Assembly: GCA_028871595.1 (NCBI GenBank)
Contig: JAGWMT010000034.1
Location: forward strand, 1 to 18,457
Source: Elusimicrobiota bacterium
Lineage (GTDB): Bacteria > Elusimicrobiota > Elusimicrobia > UBA1565 > UBA9628
Length of the DNA stretch: 18,457 nt
Reading direction: 5' to 3'
In this document: positions 6,626-13,521 of the stretch, in pieces
Numbering within the stretch: position 1 is the first letter of the stretch
How the letters are laid out: each line of letters starts with the position of its first letter
Made by a program: the position numbers and the translations under genes
Notes under the pieces: model-generated
What the model was told of the DNA's origin: nothing
What the model saw: the letters and a program-made list of their open reading frames with translations, nothing else
The model's database searches: none

Positions 6626-7920
6626 GGCAGGATGCGCATCGCGCAATGGCGGCGGGAGACGTCGCCCAGCGCCAGGATGCTCCGCCGCGCGCGCTCGAAG
6701 CGGCCGCGCGGCGCGGGATGGGTGGTGATCATCACCGGCACGGCGGCGGCCCCCGACGCGCGGTCCTGGTGGATGGCGGCGATGGAGACGTTCTCTTGTC
6801 CCAAGGCGCCGGCGATGCGCGCGAGCGCGCCGGGGCGGTCCTTGACCTCAAGCCTCAGGTAGAAACCCGATGCGGTAGCGTCCGGAGAGACGAGATCCAG
6901 CTTTCGCGGGCCGGGACGCGGCGCGGGGAGATTGCCCAGCACGTCGCGCGCGGTGACGAACACGTCGGCCAGCACGGCCGAGGCGGTGGGGCCCGCGCCG
7001 GCGCCTCGCCCGTAGAACATCAAGTCCCCGGCGGATTCGGCGTGGACGAACAGGGCGTTGTACTGGCGGCGGACCGCGGCCAGGGGGTGGCCCAGCGGCA
7101 CGAGCGTGGGGAACACCCCGGCCTCGGCGCGCGGCGCGGTCGCGGTCCCGGTGAAGCGCAGGGACGCCACCAGGCGCACCGTGGCGCCCAGGCGCTCGCG
7201 CGCGTAGGCGACGTCGCGTGATGTCACGGCCTCGATCCCGACCACGGGAAACGACTCGGGCTTGAGCCAGCCGCCGGTGACCAGGCCCGCCAGCACGGAG
7301 AGTTTTTGAGCGGCGTCGCGTCCGGAGAGGTCCAGCGCGGGATCCTTCTCCGCGAAGCCCAGGTCCTGCGCCTCCTTCAGCGCGGCCTCGGCGGAGAGAC
7401 CCTCCTCGCAGCGGGTCAGGATGTAGTTGGTCGTCCCGTTGAGGATGCCGTCCAAGCCCAGCACGCGGTCTCCGGAGAAGGACAGCTCCAGCGCGCGCAG
7501 GACCGGGATGCCGCCGGCGACGCTGCCCTCGAACGCCAGGCGCGCGCCGGACTTTCCGGCGGCGGCCGACAGCTCCGGCCAGGCGTACGCCAGCAGGCGC
7601 TTGTTGGCGGTCACCAGGGCCCGGCCGCGGCCCAGCACGTCCAGCGCGAAACGCCGCGGCGCGTCGTAGCCGCCCAGAAGCTCGATGTAGATATCCGCGT
7701 CGGCTTTCTTCGCGAGCGACGCCGGGTCGTTGTGACGAGCGACCGCGGCGGGAAGGGCGAGGGCGCGGGCCTCGCGCGAGGCGTCCCGGTCGGCGACGGC
7801 GACCAGGACCAGCTCGGCGCCCAGGCGCTCGCGCAGCTCCGCGCGGCGGTCGCGCAGCAGGCGCACGACCTCGCGGCCGACGTTGCCCAGCCCCGCGACG
7901 GCGACCGTGAGGGATTCCAA
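6622..7920 (-). CDS. hom: Homoserine dehydrogenase with C-terminal ACT domain
   Basis: This 432-residue enzyme reduces aspartate semialdehyde to homoserine. The NAD(P)-binding motif is VAGLGNVGREV (residues 8-18). TANKRLLA (K107) follows, then the family signature LNGTTNYILT (160-169) and the catalytic D-x-x-G-x-D-x-x-x-K segment DLSGRDAAQK (D202, K206). The last 80 or so residues form an ACT domain (EVKDRPGALARIAGALG), the usual site of threonine feedback. It is the first gene of a five-gene operon. The start is a TTG at 7920: there is no ATG or GTG before the Rossmann motif, and a TAGAAT box ends 6 bases upstream of that TTG. Confidence 0.96.
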   Translation of the reverse strand: MESLTVAVAGLGNVGREVVRLLRDRRAELRERLGAELVLVAVADRDASREARALALPAAVARHNDPASLAKKADADIYIELLGGYDAPRRFALDVLGRGRALVTANKRLLAYAWPELSAAAGKSGARLAFEGSVAGGIPVLRALELSFSGDRVLGLDGILNGTTNYILTRCEEGLSAEAALKEAQDLGFAEKDPALDLSGRDAAQKLSVLAGLVTGGWLKPESFPVVGIEAVTSRDVAYARERLGATVRLVASLRFTGTATAPRAEAGVFPTLVPLGHPLAAVRRQYNALFVHAESAGDLMFYGRGAGAGPTASAVLADVFVTARDVLGNLPAPRPGPRKLDLVSPDATASGFYLRLEVKDRPGALARIAGALGQENVSIAAIHQDRASGAAAVPVMITTHPAPRGRFERARRSILALGDVSRRHCAMRILP

Positions 7921-7957
7921 GGAAGCATTCTACAACATCGCCCTCGGACATGCTTCC
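7921..7957 (-). promoter_or_regulatory. hom operon promoter with inverted-repeat operator candidate
   Basis: On the minus strand the -10 box TAGAAT (7932-7927) lies 6 bases before the TTG start of hom. No -35 resembling TTGACA is found 16-18 bases upstream. A perfect 8-bp inverted repeat, GGAAGCAT (7921-7928) and ATGCTTCC (7950-7957), flanks the -10 region with 21 bases between the arms. The arm centres are 29 bases apart, close to three helical turns. A repressor or activator of the threonine operon could bind here. Confidence 0.5.
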
Positions 7958-7981
7958 GCCCGGAAACAGGGTTTTCGGGCG
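7957..7981 (-). terminator. Hairpin just after the FGE-like gene
   Basis: CGCCCG/CGGGCG arms (7976-7981 with 7957-7962) plus inner AAA/TTT pairs form a stem immediately after the stop of the gene at 7982. No T-run follows on the minus strand, so it may only stabilise the 3' end. It lies upstream of the hom promoter. Confidence 0.35.
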
Positions 7982-8782
7982 CTAGAATCTCGCGGGTCGA
8001 AATCCGGCGCCCTGATAGGTGTCCTCCGGCTCGCGCGCGAGCCGGATGGTCGTCGTGGCGCCTTGGGGATTGCTGCACCACGCGCCGCCGCGCAGAACGC
8101 GCCGTGCGTCGGCGGAATGATCCCAGGCGGTTCCGTCGGCGGGAGCGCCGGAGTATGAGTCGTGGTAGGCGTCCTCGACCCATTGGGCCGCGTCGCCGGC
8201 CATGTCGCAAAGCCCTTGATCGGTGGATCCCTTCATCTTTGAGCAGACGGGCCACGGCTTCAGGCGGCCGCAGCCCCCGTTCACGACGGCGCGCTCGCAG
8301 GCCGCCGGTTCATTGCCCCAAGGATATTCACGGTTCTGGCCGCGGCTGCGCGCGGCATATTCCCACTCGGCCTCGCTGGGAAGCCTTCCGCCGACCCAAC
8401 GCGAGAACGCGGCGGCCTGGCTCCAGGTGACGTTCACCACGGGTTGATCCCCCGCCGTCTTCATGTGGCGGCTCTTGACCGGAGTGCAGGCCCCCGCTTT
8501 GACGCACGCTTGGTATTGTTTGTTGGTCACCAAGGTTCGAGCCATTTGGAACGTCCGAAGAACCACGCGGTGCACGGGCAATTCGTCGTCGACGGTCTGC
8601 TCCCGGCCCATCGTGTAGGCCCCGCCCGTCACGGTGACCCAATCGATTCCCGCCTTGTCGGAGCCTCCGGTTGGCCCAGGGACAGGAGTCTCCACCCCGC
8701 CGAGATGTCCTGGCCCCGCGAGGAACAACGCCGTGAACAGGGCCAGGAGAGCGCCGCGGTTCGGAAAATCGAAGAATTTCAT
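7982..8782 (-). CDS. Secreted formylglycine-generating-enzyme-like protein (FGE-sulfatase domain)
   Basis: This 266-residue protein has a hydrophobic signal segment (residues 9-24). The FGE/sulfatase-modifying-factor domain follows: WVTVTGGAYTMG (48-59), VVNVTWSQAAAFSRWVGG, the hallmark GRLPSEAEWEYAARS (132-146), YPWGN, GDAAQWVED in place of the usual GNVxEW, and RVLRGGAW (228-235) near the end. True bacterial FGEs have two cysteines in the segment after RGGSW; here only C236 is present and the second position is not Cys, so formylglycine formation is unlikely. Seven Cys (93, 99, 162, 171, 180, 192, 236) suggest disulfides outside the cytoplasm. It may be a binding or signalling protein. The ATG at 8782 has GAGGAGGA 6 bases upstream; an earlier in-frame start lies upstream of the promoter start point. 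Confidence 0.88.
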   Translation of the reverse strand: MKFFDFPNRGALLALFTALFLAGPGHLGGVETPVPGPTGGSDKAGIDWVTVTGGAYTMGREQTVDDELPVHRVVLRTFQMARTLVTNKQYQACVKAGACTPVKSRHMKTAGDQPVVNVTWSQAAAFSRWVGGRLPSEAEWEYAARSRGQNREYPWGNEPAACERAVVNGGCGRLKPWPVCSKMKGSTDQGLCDMAGDAAQWVEDAYHDSYSGAPADGTAWDHSADARRVLRGGAWCSNPQGATTTIRLAREPEDTYQGAGFRPARF

Positions 8783-8801
8783 GGAGAATCCTCCTCGCGC
8801 C

Positions 8802-8830
8802 AGTGTAGATCGGCGTCCGCCCGAAGTCAA
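8802..8830 (-). promoter_or_regulatory. Promoter of the FGE-like gene, with leader and Shine-Dalgarno
   Basis: On the minus strand TTGACT (8830-8825), 17 bases, TACACT (8807-8802). The start codon is 19 bases further on, leaving a short leader that carries GAGGAGGA (8796-8789). This contrasts with the leaderless-looking genes nearby. Confidence 0.75.
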
Positions 8831-8837
8831 GAGACGG

Positions 8838-9491
8838 CTAGGCGTGATCCGGGCGGACGAATCCGTCCGATTCCAGGACCAAGACCCCCGGCACGCGTCC
8901 GCGCACGGCGCCGATCAGCGCCGCGGCCACGTCCGGCGCGCGGACCGCCCGGTAATTACGCCAAGGTCCGCGCAGCAAGGGCGCCAGCAGGAGGAACGCC
9001 GCGACGCCGAGCCTCTCCCCGGGACGCGCCTCCGGGCGGTCGCCGAGAAGGTACGAGGGCCGGGCGATCACCGTGTTCTCGAAGCCGGCGCCGGCCGCGG
9101 CGGCTTCCGCCTCGCCCTTGGTGCGCAGATAGAGATAGCGCGAGCGCGGATCGGCGCCGATGGACGAGACCAGTCCGAAGCGGCGCGCCCCGGCGGCCTT
9201 CGCCGCTCGGGCGAATTCCCGGACCAGGTCCAGGTCCACCGCGCGGAAGGCCTTGTCGCTGCCGGCCTTGGCGCGCGTCGTTCCGACGCAGCAGTAGGCT
9301 TCCGAGACGGGACCCAGCGCCGGCCAGGCGTAGCCGTTGAAGAGGGGATTGACCAGCTTCGGATGCGGCGGCAAGGGGCGCCGAGAGGGGGCGATCACGC
9401 GCTCCACCGCGGGATCCTCCAGTAGTCCCCGCAGGACAAAGCCGCCGACCAGGCCGCTGGCGCCGGCGACGGCGGCGGAGATTTTCTCCAC
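8838..9491 (-). CDS. Atypical short-chain dehydrogenase (TIP30/CC3-like NAD(P)-binding protein)
   Basis: This 217-residue protein begins with the NAD(P)-binding motif VAGASGLVGGFVL (residues 8-20). The central part reads CCVGTTRAKAGSDKAF, then LVSSIGADPRSRYLYLRTKG, then IARPSYLLGDR. This order is that of the HTATIP2/TIP30-like atypical SDR group, in which a YxxxK-like pair (here YLRTK) is present. The substrate is unknown. The start is GTG at 9491, one base after the stop of the upstream lipoprotein gene, so the two are probably co-transcribed. The family assignment is good; no function is implied by it. Confidence 0.87.
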   Translation of the reverse strand: MEKISAAVAGASGLVGGFVLRGLLEDPAVERVIAPSRRPLPPHPKLVNPLFNGYAWPALGPVSEAYCCVGTTRAKAGSDKAFRAVDLDLVREFARAAKAAGARRFGLVSSIGADPRSRYLYLRTKGEAEAAAAGAGFENTVIARPSYLLGDRPEARPGERLGVAAFLLLAPLLRGPWRNYRAVRAPDVAAALIGAVRGRVPGVLVLESDGFVRPDHA

Positions 9492-9492
9492 G

Positions 9493-10476
9493 TCAGGGAG
9501 CCGGCGGCGAGGCGGGCGCGGTGGAGATCGCGGGGGTGATGACGGGCGAGGTCGACGCGGCGACGCCGCCGGTTCCGGGCGGGCCGTGAGGCATGTTTTG
9601 GAAGAACGTCATCGGGACCAGCCCGCCCCCTCCGGAGCCGAACGCGCGCGCGTTCCCGTACGGCGCCGTGGATCCGGAGACGGTCGCGCTGGAGACGGGC
9701 ACCACGGGGGCCGCGATGCCGAAGGCCTTGAGGAAGGAATCGGAGGACGCCTTGGCTAGTTTCGGCGCCAGGGACTGGAGCCGGTCGGTCAGGTCCGCGG
9801 GATTGAGCCGGAAATCCACGAGCGTGGAGCTGGAGGTCTGGTCCGTGACGATGTCTTCGTGTTCCCACAGCAAGTGGGTGGTGTCGCCGCGGTACACGCG
9901 GGAATCGGCGGACATGACGGGCATGATGCGGTCGTCGTCTCCGGCCGTCGTGCCGAAGGAGACGTTCACGTCCAGGATCAAGGCGTCGTCGAGGGTGAGG
10001 ATGCGCGCGTAGTCGCGCGGCGCGGGGGCGTCGGGGTCGGGGAAGTAGTAGCGGGAGCGCCAATCATACTGGTCCTTGGCGTTGTTCCAATCCGAGAGCT
10101 GGGCCGGTACGATCCCGGCCTCCAGTCCCGTCTGCACGGCGCCGGTGGAGAGACTCAAGCGCAGCGCCTTCAGGAAGGGATCCTGGAATTCGTCGCCGTA
10201 ATGGGGCCGGGGCATGTACTGCTGGAGGTCCTTGGAGACCTTCAGCGTGTGCTCGTCCTGGACGGTCTGCATCAGGAAGCCGACCGGGGAGATCTTCGCC
10301 GCGGCCTCCGCCTTCGTGTCGGCGGCGTCCACGATCCAAGGTCCCGGCGCCACGTACACGGCGACGACCAGCCTCTGCCCGGGGCGCAGCGCGCCCCGCG
10401 GGTCCGGCATCGGGGCGACCGAGACGCAGCCGGCGAGGGCCGCGGACAGCAGGAAAGGGAGGGCGATCCTTCTCAT
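9493..10476 (-). CDS. Lipoprotein of unknown function
   Basis: This 327-residue protein has a clear lipoprotein signal: MRRIALPFLLSAALAGC, with lipobox LAGC and the lipidated Cys at residue 17. The body is a mixed domain including ILTLDDALILDVNVSFGT and then a SRVYRGDTTHLLWEHED stretch, which resembles the 'variable carried by the lipoprotein / LW' beta patterns of periplasmic assembly lipoproteins. I do not recognise the family. The C-terminal 70 residues are low-complexity Gly/Pro/Ser/Ala/Thr and probably disordered. The ATG at 10476 has TAGGA a few bases upstream. It is followed after one base by the SDR gene and diverges from the HEAT-cyclophilin gene over 27 bases. Confidence 0.82.
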   Translation of the reverse strand: MRRIALPFLLSAALAGCVSVAPMPDPRGALRPGQRLVVAVYVAPGPWIVDAADTKAEAAAKISPVGFLMQTVQDEHTLKVSKDLQQYMPRPHYGDEFQDPFLKALRLSLSTGAVQTGLEAGIVPAQLSDWNNAKDQYDWRSRYYFPDPDAPAPRDYARILTLDDALILDVNVSFGTTAGDDDRIMPVMSADSRVYRGDTTHLLWEHEDIVTDQTSSSTLVDFRLNPADLTDRLQSLAPKLAKASSDSFLKAFGIAAPVVPVSSATVSGSTAPYGNARAFGSGGGGLVPMTFFQNMPHGPPGTGGVAASTSPVITPAISTAPASPPAP

Positions 10477-10489
10477 GACGTCCTAAGGA

Positions 10490-10497
10490 TATATAAT
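10490..10497. promoter_or_regulatory. Overlapping divergent -10 boxes
   Basis: The plus strand has TATAAT (10492-10497), 6 bases before the GTG at 10504. The minus strand has TATATA (10495-10490), 13 bases before the ATG at 10476. Both sit in a 27-base gap between divergent genes and share bases, so both cannot be opened by polymerase at once. A partial -35 for the plus direction (TTCTCA, 10470-10475) is weak; none is clear for the minus strand. Confidence 0.6.
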
Positions 10498-10503
10498 CCG
10501 ACC

Positions 10504-12297
10504 GTGCCCATTCATCTCCTGTTCGCCTTCGTCCTGGCCGCGGCGCCCGCGCGCGCCGAACCCGGCCTGCGCGAGTTGGCGCGCGCCCAGGATTACGCGT
10601 CCTGGACCGTCCTGCGCGACGCTCTTCAGTCCGCCGGCGCCGCGGACCGGGCCGAGGCGGCCTTCGCGCTGGGGCAGCTCGGCATGGTCGAGATCCCCGA
10701 GGGCTCGACCGAGCCCCCGACGGCGGCGATGACGCGCGCCGCGGCGGCGGACGCCTTGGCGGCCGTCGTGTCGGACCCCGATCCCCGCGTGCGCCGCGCC
10801 GCCGTCGAGGCCCTGGGCAAGACGGGCGGGGCGAACATGGAGTCCTTTCTTTTGTCGGCGGCGACCGACGCCGACCCGGGCGTCCGCGGCGCCGCGGCGC
10901 TGGCCCTGTTTCGTGCCCGGTTCCTGAAGCGCGTGCCGGAGTACTCCACGGCGGCCGTCGCGCGGCTGACCGCCCTGGGCCGCGACGCGGACCCCGAGGT
11001 GCGCTGGCGAGCCGCGTACGCGTTCACGCGCTGGCCGGAGCCGCGCGCGGCGGCCGTTCTGGCCGTTCTTCAAGATGATGCCGATGAGCGCGCCCGGCTC
11101 TTCGCCGTGCGGTCCTTGGCCAAGCTGAAGACGGCGCCCGACGCGGCCCGCCTCAGCGACGCCGACGTGTACGTGCGGGCCGAGGCCGTCTCGGCCTTCT
11201 CCGCGGCCAAGGCCTGGGACAAGCTTCCCGACGCGCTCTTCGCCGATCCGTCGGCCCACGTCCGCGCCGCCGCGGCCGACGCGGCCGGGGACTCGGGCGA
11301 CGCGGCGCGCTTCGGCCCGCTCCTGATCCGCCTCGCGGCCGGTCCCGGGACCTTGGCCCCCGGGCGGGCGCTGATCGCCCTGGCGCGGCTGCGCGTCCCG
11401 GGGGCGCCGGGCCTGATCGAGCGCGCGCGGCTGGATCCGCGCTGGTGGATCCGCGCCCGGGCGTATGAGGCCGCCGCGTTCCTGCCCGCGGCCTCCGACC
11501 TCCTGCGCGAGGGAATCGCCGATCCGGATCCGCGGGTTTCGTCCCAGGCCTTGGAGACCTTGGCGGCCTCCACTTCTCCCGTCGTCGCGGGGGAGATCGA
11601 AAAGGTGCTGGCGGACCCGCGCGCGCCGCTGGAGACCCTGGGGACGGCGGTGGACGCGGCGGGAGAGCGCGCCGCGCCCGAATTCATCGACGGCCTGCTT
11701 TCGGCGATGGGCCGGGCGAAGGGCGCGGGGGCCGCCGAGCTGCGCGAGGACATCCGCAAATCCCTGCTCGCGGCCGCGGCGCAGACGCCGGCGCGCTCCG
11801 CGGAGATTTTTCGCGCCCTCAAGAAATTTCCGCCGTTCACCGATAGACCGCGCCGTTTCCGGCCGCTGAAAACCGCGCCGGATGTCGTTTTCGAAACCGA
11901 GCGCGGCACGTTCACGATCTCGCTGGCCTCGCGGGATGACGCGGGCGTCCACGCGGCGGCCTTCGTCCGCAGCGTGAAGAAAGGTCTCTACGACGGCCTG
12001 ATCTGGCACCGCGTCGTGACGGCCTTCGTCGTCCAGGGCGGAGACCCGCGCGGGTCGGGTTGGGGGGACGACGGCTGGCGCCTGGCCGACGAGATCAACC
12101 GCATCCCTTTCGAGCGCGGGACGGTGGGCATGCCGAAGGCGGGCAAGGACACGGGCGGCTGCCAGCTGTTCGTCGCGTTGGTCCCGACCCCGCACCTGGA
12201 CGGCCGCTACACGGCCTTCGGGACCGTGACGTCCGGCATGGACGTCGTGGACCGGCTGGAGCCGGGCGATAAGATCCTTCGCGCGCGGATCCGATAG
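10504..12297 (+). CDS. Exported HEAT-repeat protein with C-terminal cyclophilin (peptidyl-prolyl isomerase) domain
   Basis: This 597-residue protein has a signal peptide (VPIHLLFAFVLAAAPARA, GTG read as Met). From about residue 30 to 450 it is a run of helical HEAT-type repeats, seen as repeating 'AADALAAVVSDPDPRVRRAA', 'SFLLSAATDADPGVRGAAAL' and 'REGIADPDPRVSSQALETLA' units. The last 140 residues are a cyclophilin domain: VVFETERGTFTISL, then IWHRVVTAFVVQGGD with the catalytic-type HR and the QGGD motif, then GCQLFVALVPTPHLDGRYTA with the usual substrate-pocket residues and FGTVTSGMDVVDRL. It should assist folding outside the cytoplasm, with the HEAT array perhaps binding a partner. The GTG start follows a TATAAT by 6 bases and has no ribosome site. 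The same chain order is known in other phyla; partner unknown. Confidence 0.93.
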   Translation: MPIHLLFAFVLAAAPARAEPGLRELARAQDYASWTVLRDALQSAGAADRAEAAFALGQLGMVEIPEGSTEPPTAAMTRAAAADALAAVVSDPDPRVRRAAVEALGKTGGANMESFLLSAATDADPGVRGAAALALFRARFLKRVPEYSTAAVARLTALGRDADPEVRWRAAYAFTRWPEPRAAAVLAVLQDDADERARLFAVRSLAKLKTAPDAARLSDADVYVRAEAVSAFSAAKAWDKLPDALFADPSAHVRAAAADAAGDSGDAARFGPLLIRLAAGPGTLAPGRALIALARLRVPGAPGLIERARLDPRWWIRARAYEAAAFLPAASDLLREGIADPDPRVSSQALETLAASTSPVVAGEIEKVLADPRAPLETLGTAVDAAGERAAPEFIDGLLSAMGRAKGAGAAELREDIRKSLLAAAAQTPARSAEIFRALKKFPPFTDRPRRFRPLKTAPDVVFETERGTFTISLASRDDAGVHAAAFVRSVKKGLYDGLIWHRVVTAFVVQGGDPRGSGWGDDGWRLADEINRIPFERGTVGMPKAGKDTGGCQLFVALVPTPHLDGRYTAFGTVTSGMDVVDRLEPGDKILRARIR

Positions 12298-12314
12298 GCC
12301 GTCGGGACGAAAAA

Positions 12315-12344
12315 AGCCCCGTCCGGCGCGAGCCGGACGGGGCT
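12315..12344. terminator. Bidirectional intrinsic terminator
   Basis: A perfect 13-bp GC-rich stem (12315-12327 with 12332-12344) closes a 4-base GCGA loop, a stable GNRA type. T-runs follow on both strands (TTTT at 12344-12347 on plus; six T on minus from the A-run at 12310-12315). It lies between the convergent genes ending at 12297 and 12361. Confidence 0.93.
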
Positions 12345-12360
12345 TTTCCTTTGGTCGAGA

Positions 12361-13002
12361 CTAGTCGAACTTGAGCGTCTGCGGATCGACCGACTGCAGG
12401 TCGAAGCCGTGCCGGCCGTGCGGACCGCCGTGCGGGAAGTCGGGGATGCGGGGTTCGCGGTTATTGGAGCGGCACATCACCTGCGACGTGCGCTCGTTGC
12501 AGCGGGTCTCCGTGCGCGACGCGAAAGCGCCCAGTTCTCCGGCCGCGGAGCGGAAGGACACGGTCCAGGACTCGTTGCACGGGTCCCACGTGTACTCGAT
12601 CAAGCAGGTTTCGAAGCCCTGGTCCTCCCAACGCGTGTCGCGTTGGTTCGGGCCGTCGACCGCGTAGGTCCGGGCGCTGACCAGGTCCACGGGCTGGCCG
12701 ATCTCGGAGCCGCGCAAGGTGAAATTCCCGCTGGAGGCGTTTCCGGGGACGGCCGCCTCGATATTGACCTCCGGGCGGTTCGGCTGACGGACGCGGATGG
12801 CGATGGTTCCGTTTTGCGAGCCTTTCTGGAAAGTGATCTCGGTCGGTCCGGCGATGAGCTCGGCTCGCGTTCCCGACTTGTCGATGAGCGGGACGTTCGC
12901 GGACCCGGAGAGCGAGAGATTTCCGGAACGGGTCTCCTTATTATCGCAGCCGGCGGCGGCGACCAGGCAGGCGGCGGCAAGGACGAGGGATAGTTTTTTC
13001 AT
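12361..13002 (-). CDS. Lipoprotein with four conserved-looking cysteines, unknown function
   Basis: This 213-residue protein has a lipoprotein signal (MKKLSLVLAAACLVAAAGC), the lipid Cys being residue 19. The N-terminal part to about residue 110 is beta-rich (TEITFQKGSQNGTIAIRVRQ). The C-terminal part has four Cys at 133, 142, 168 and 177, spaced like two disulfides around W139 and W147, then a Gly/His-rich segment FPHGGPHGRHGF that could bind metal. I recognise no family. The ATG at 13002 was taken because the signal peptide begins there; an upstream in-frame GTG would lie on the -10 box. A GGAGGA is present but 15 bases from the ATG, long for a ribosome site. Confidence 0.82.
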   Translation of the reverse strand: MKKLSLVLAAACLVAAAGCDNKETRSGNLSLSGSANVPLIDKSGTRAELIAGPTEITFQKGSQNGTIAIRVRQPNRPEVNIEAAVPGNASSGNFTLRGSEIGQPVDLVSARTYAVDGPNQRDTRWEDQGFETCLIEYTWDPCNESWTVSFRSAAGELGAFASRTETRCNERTSQVMCRSNNREPRIPDFPHGGPHGRHGFDLQSVDPQTLKFD

Positions 13003-13029
13003 GGGGTTCGTTTTTGTTCCTCCGTGATT

Positions 13030-13035
13030 ATTATA
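13030..13035 (-). promoter_or_regulatory. -10 box of the Cys-rich lipoprotein gene
   Basis: TATAAT on the minus strand (13035-13030), 27 bases before the ATG at 13002. No convincing TTGACA lies 16-18 bases upstream. The leader would be about 20 bases with GGAGGA near its 5' end. Confidence 0.55.
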
Positions 13036-13055
13036 CACGAGACGGACGGAAGCAC

Positions 13056-13084
13056 TTGATTAATTTCGCCAACCGAGATACACT
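13056..13084 (+). promoter_or_regulatory. Promoter of the small secreted Ala-rich protein, predicted leaderless
   Basis: TTGATT (13056-13061), 17 bases, TACACT (13079-13084), then 7 bases to the ATG at 13092. Transcription should start at or within one base of the ATG. There is no ribosome site. Confidence 0.7.
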
Positions 13085-13091
13085 CGGGACG

Positions 13092-13445
13092 ATGAACGTC
13101 CTGCTGCGTCTTGGGTGCGCTCTCCTGGCCTGTGCCGGCATCGCCGCCGCGGGGACGCCCGCCGCGACCGCGGACGAGGCGGCGGCGGCCCAGCGCGCCC
13201 AGGAACAGCGGGTCGCGCCCGTTCACGAGGCGGCCGCCGAGGCTTCCCGCGTCGAAAGCGCTCCCGCCGCTCGGATCGCGCGCGCTCGTTCGGACGCGCG
13301 CCGTTTCTCCCCGATCGCGGCCTCCGGGAGCGCGGACCGAGAGGTTTCCGCGTCCGTTTCGGTCGTCGGTACGGCCGTTCGCCTCCCGGCGCCGGGCCGT
13401 GATCCCGTCGTCGCGTCCAGCCGCGCTCCTCCCGCCTCGGCGTAG
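13092..13445 (+). CDS. Small secreted Ala/Arg-rich protein, 117 aa, unknown
   Basis: The protein begins with a signal peptide (MNVLLRLGCALLACAGIAAAG). The rest is rich in Ala, Arg, Ser and Pro (AAAAQRAQEQRVAPVHEAAAEASR), with little predicted globular structure. No domain is recognised. A well-formed promoter directly before the ATG and the signal peptide support it as a real gene, though composition alone is weak evidence because overlapping frames in this GC-rich stretch are also open. It lies 76 bases upstream of secA and has no clear terminator, so readthrough into secA is possible. Confidence 0.6.
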   Translation: MNVLLRLGCALLACAGIAAAGTPAATADEAAAAQRAQEQRVAPVHEAAAEASRVESAPAARIARARSDARRFSPIAASGSADREVSASVSVVGTAVRLPAPGRDPVVASSRAPPASA

Positions 13446-13501
13446 CCCCCGGCCTCCCGCCGTTCCCCGCCGCCCGTCCGCGGCCCGTCGTAAGATGAAA
13501 T

Positions 13502-13510
13502 TGCTACACT
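13502..13510 (+). promoter_or_regulatory. Extended -10 promoter of secA
   Basis: TGCTACACT (13502-13510) is an extended -10 (TGn before TACACT) with no good -35. The secA ATG at 13522 is 11 bases on, giving a leader of about 5 bases. A GAGGA at 13511-13515 would then be outside the transcript unless it starts early. Confidence 0.55.
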
Positions 13511-13521
13511 GAGGACTTCCC

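Noticed and set aside
9859..10503. Upstream extension of the HEAT-cyclophilin frame
   Set aside because: It lies antisense to the lipoprotein gene and shows His/Gly/Arg-rich shadow composition; the signal peptide starts at the GTG at 10504.
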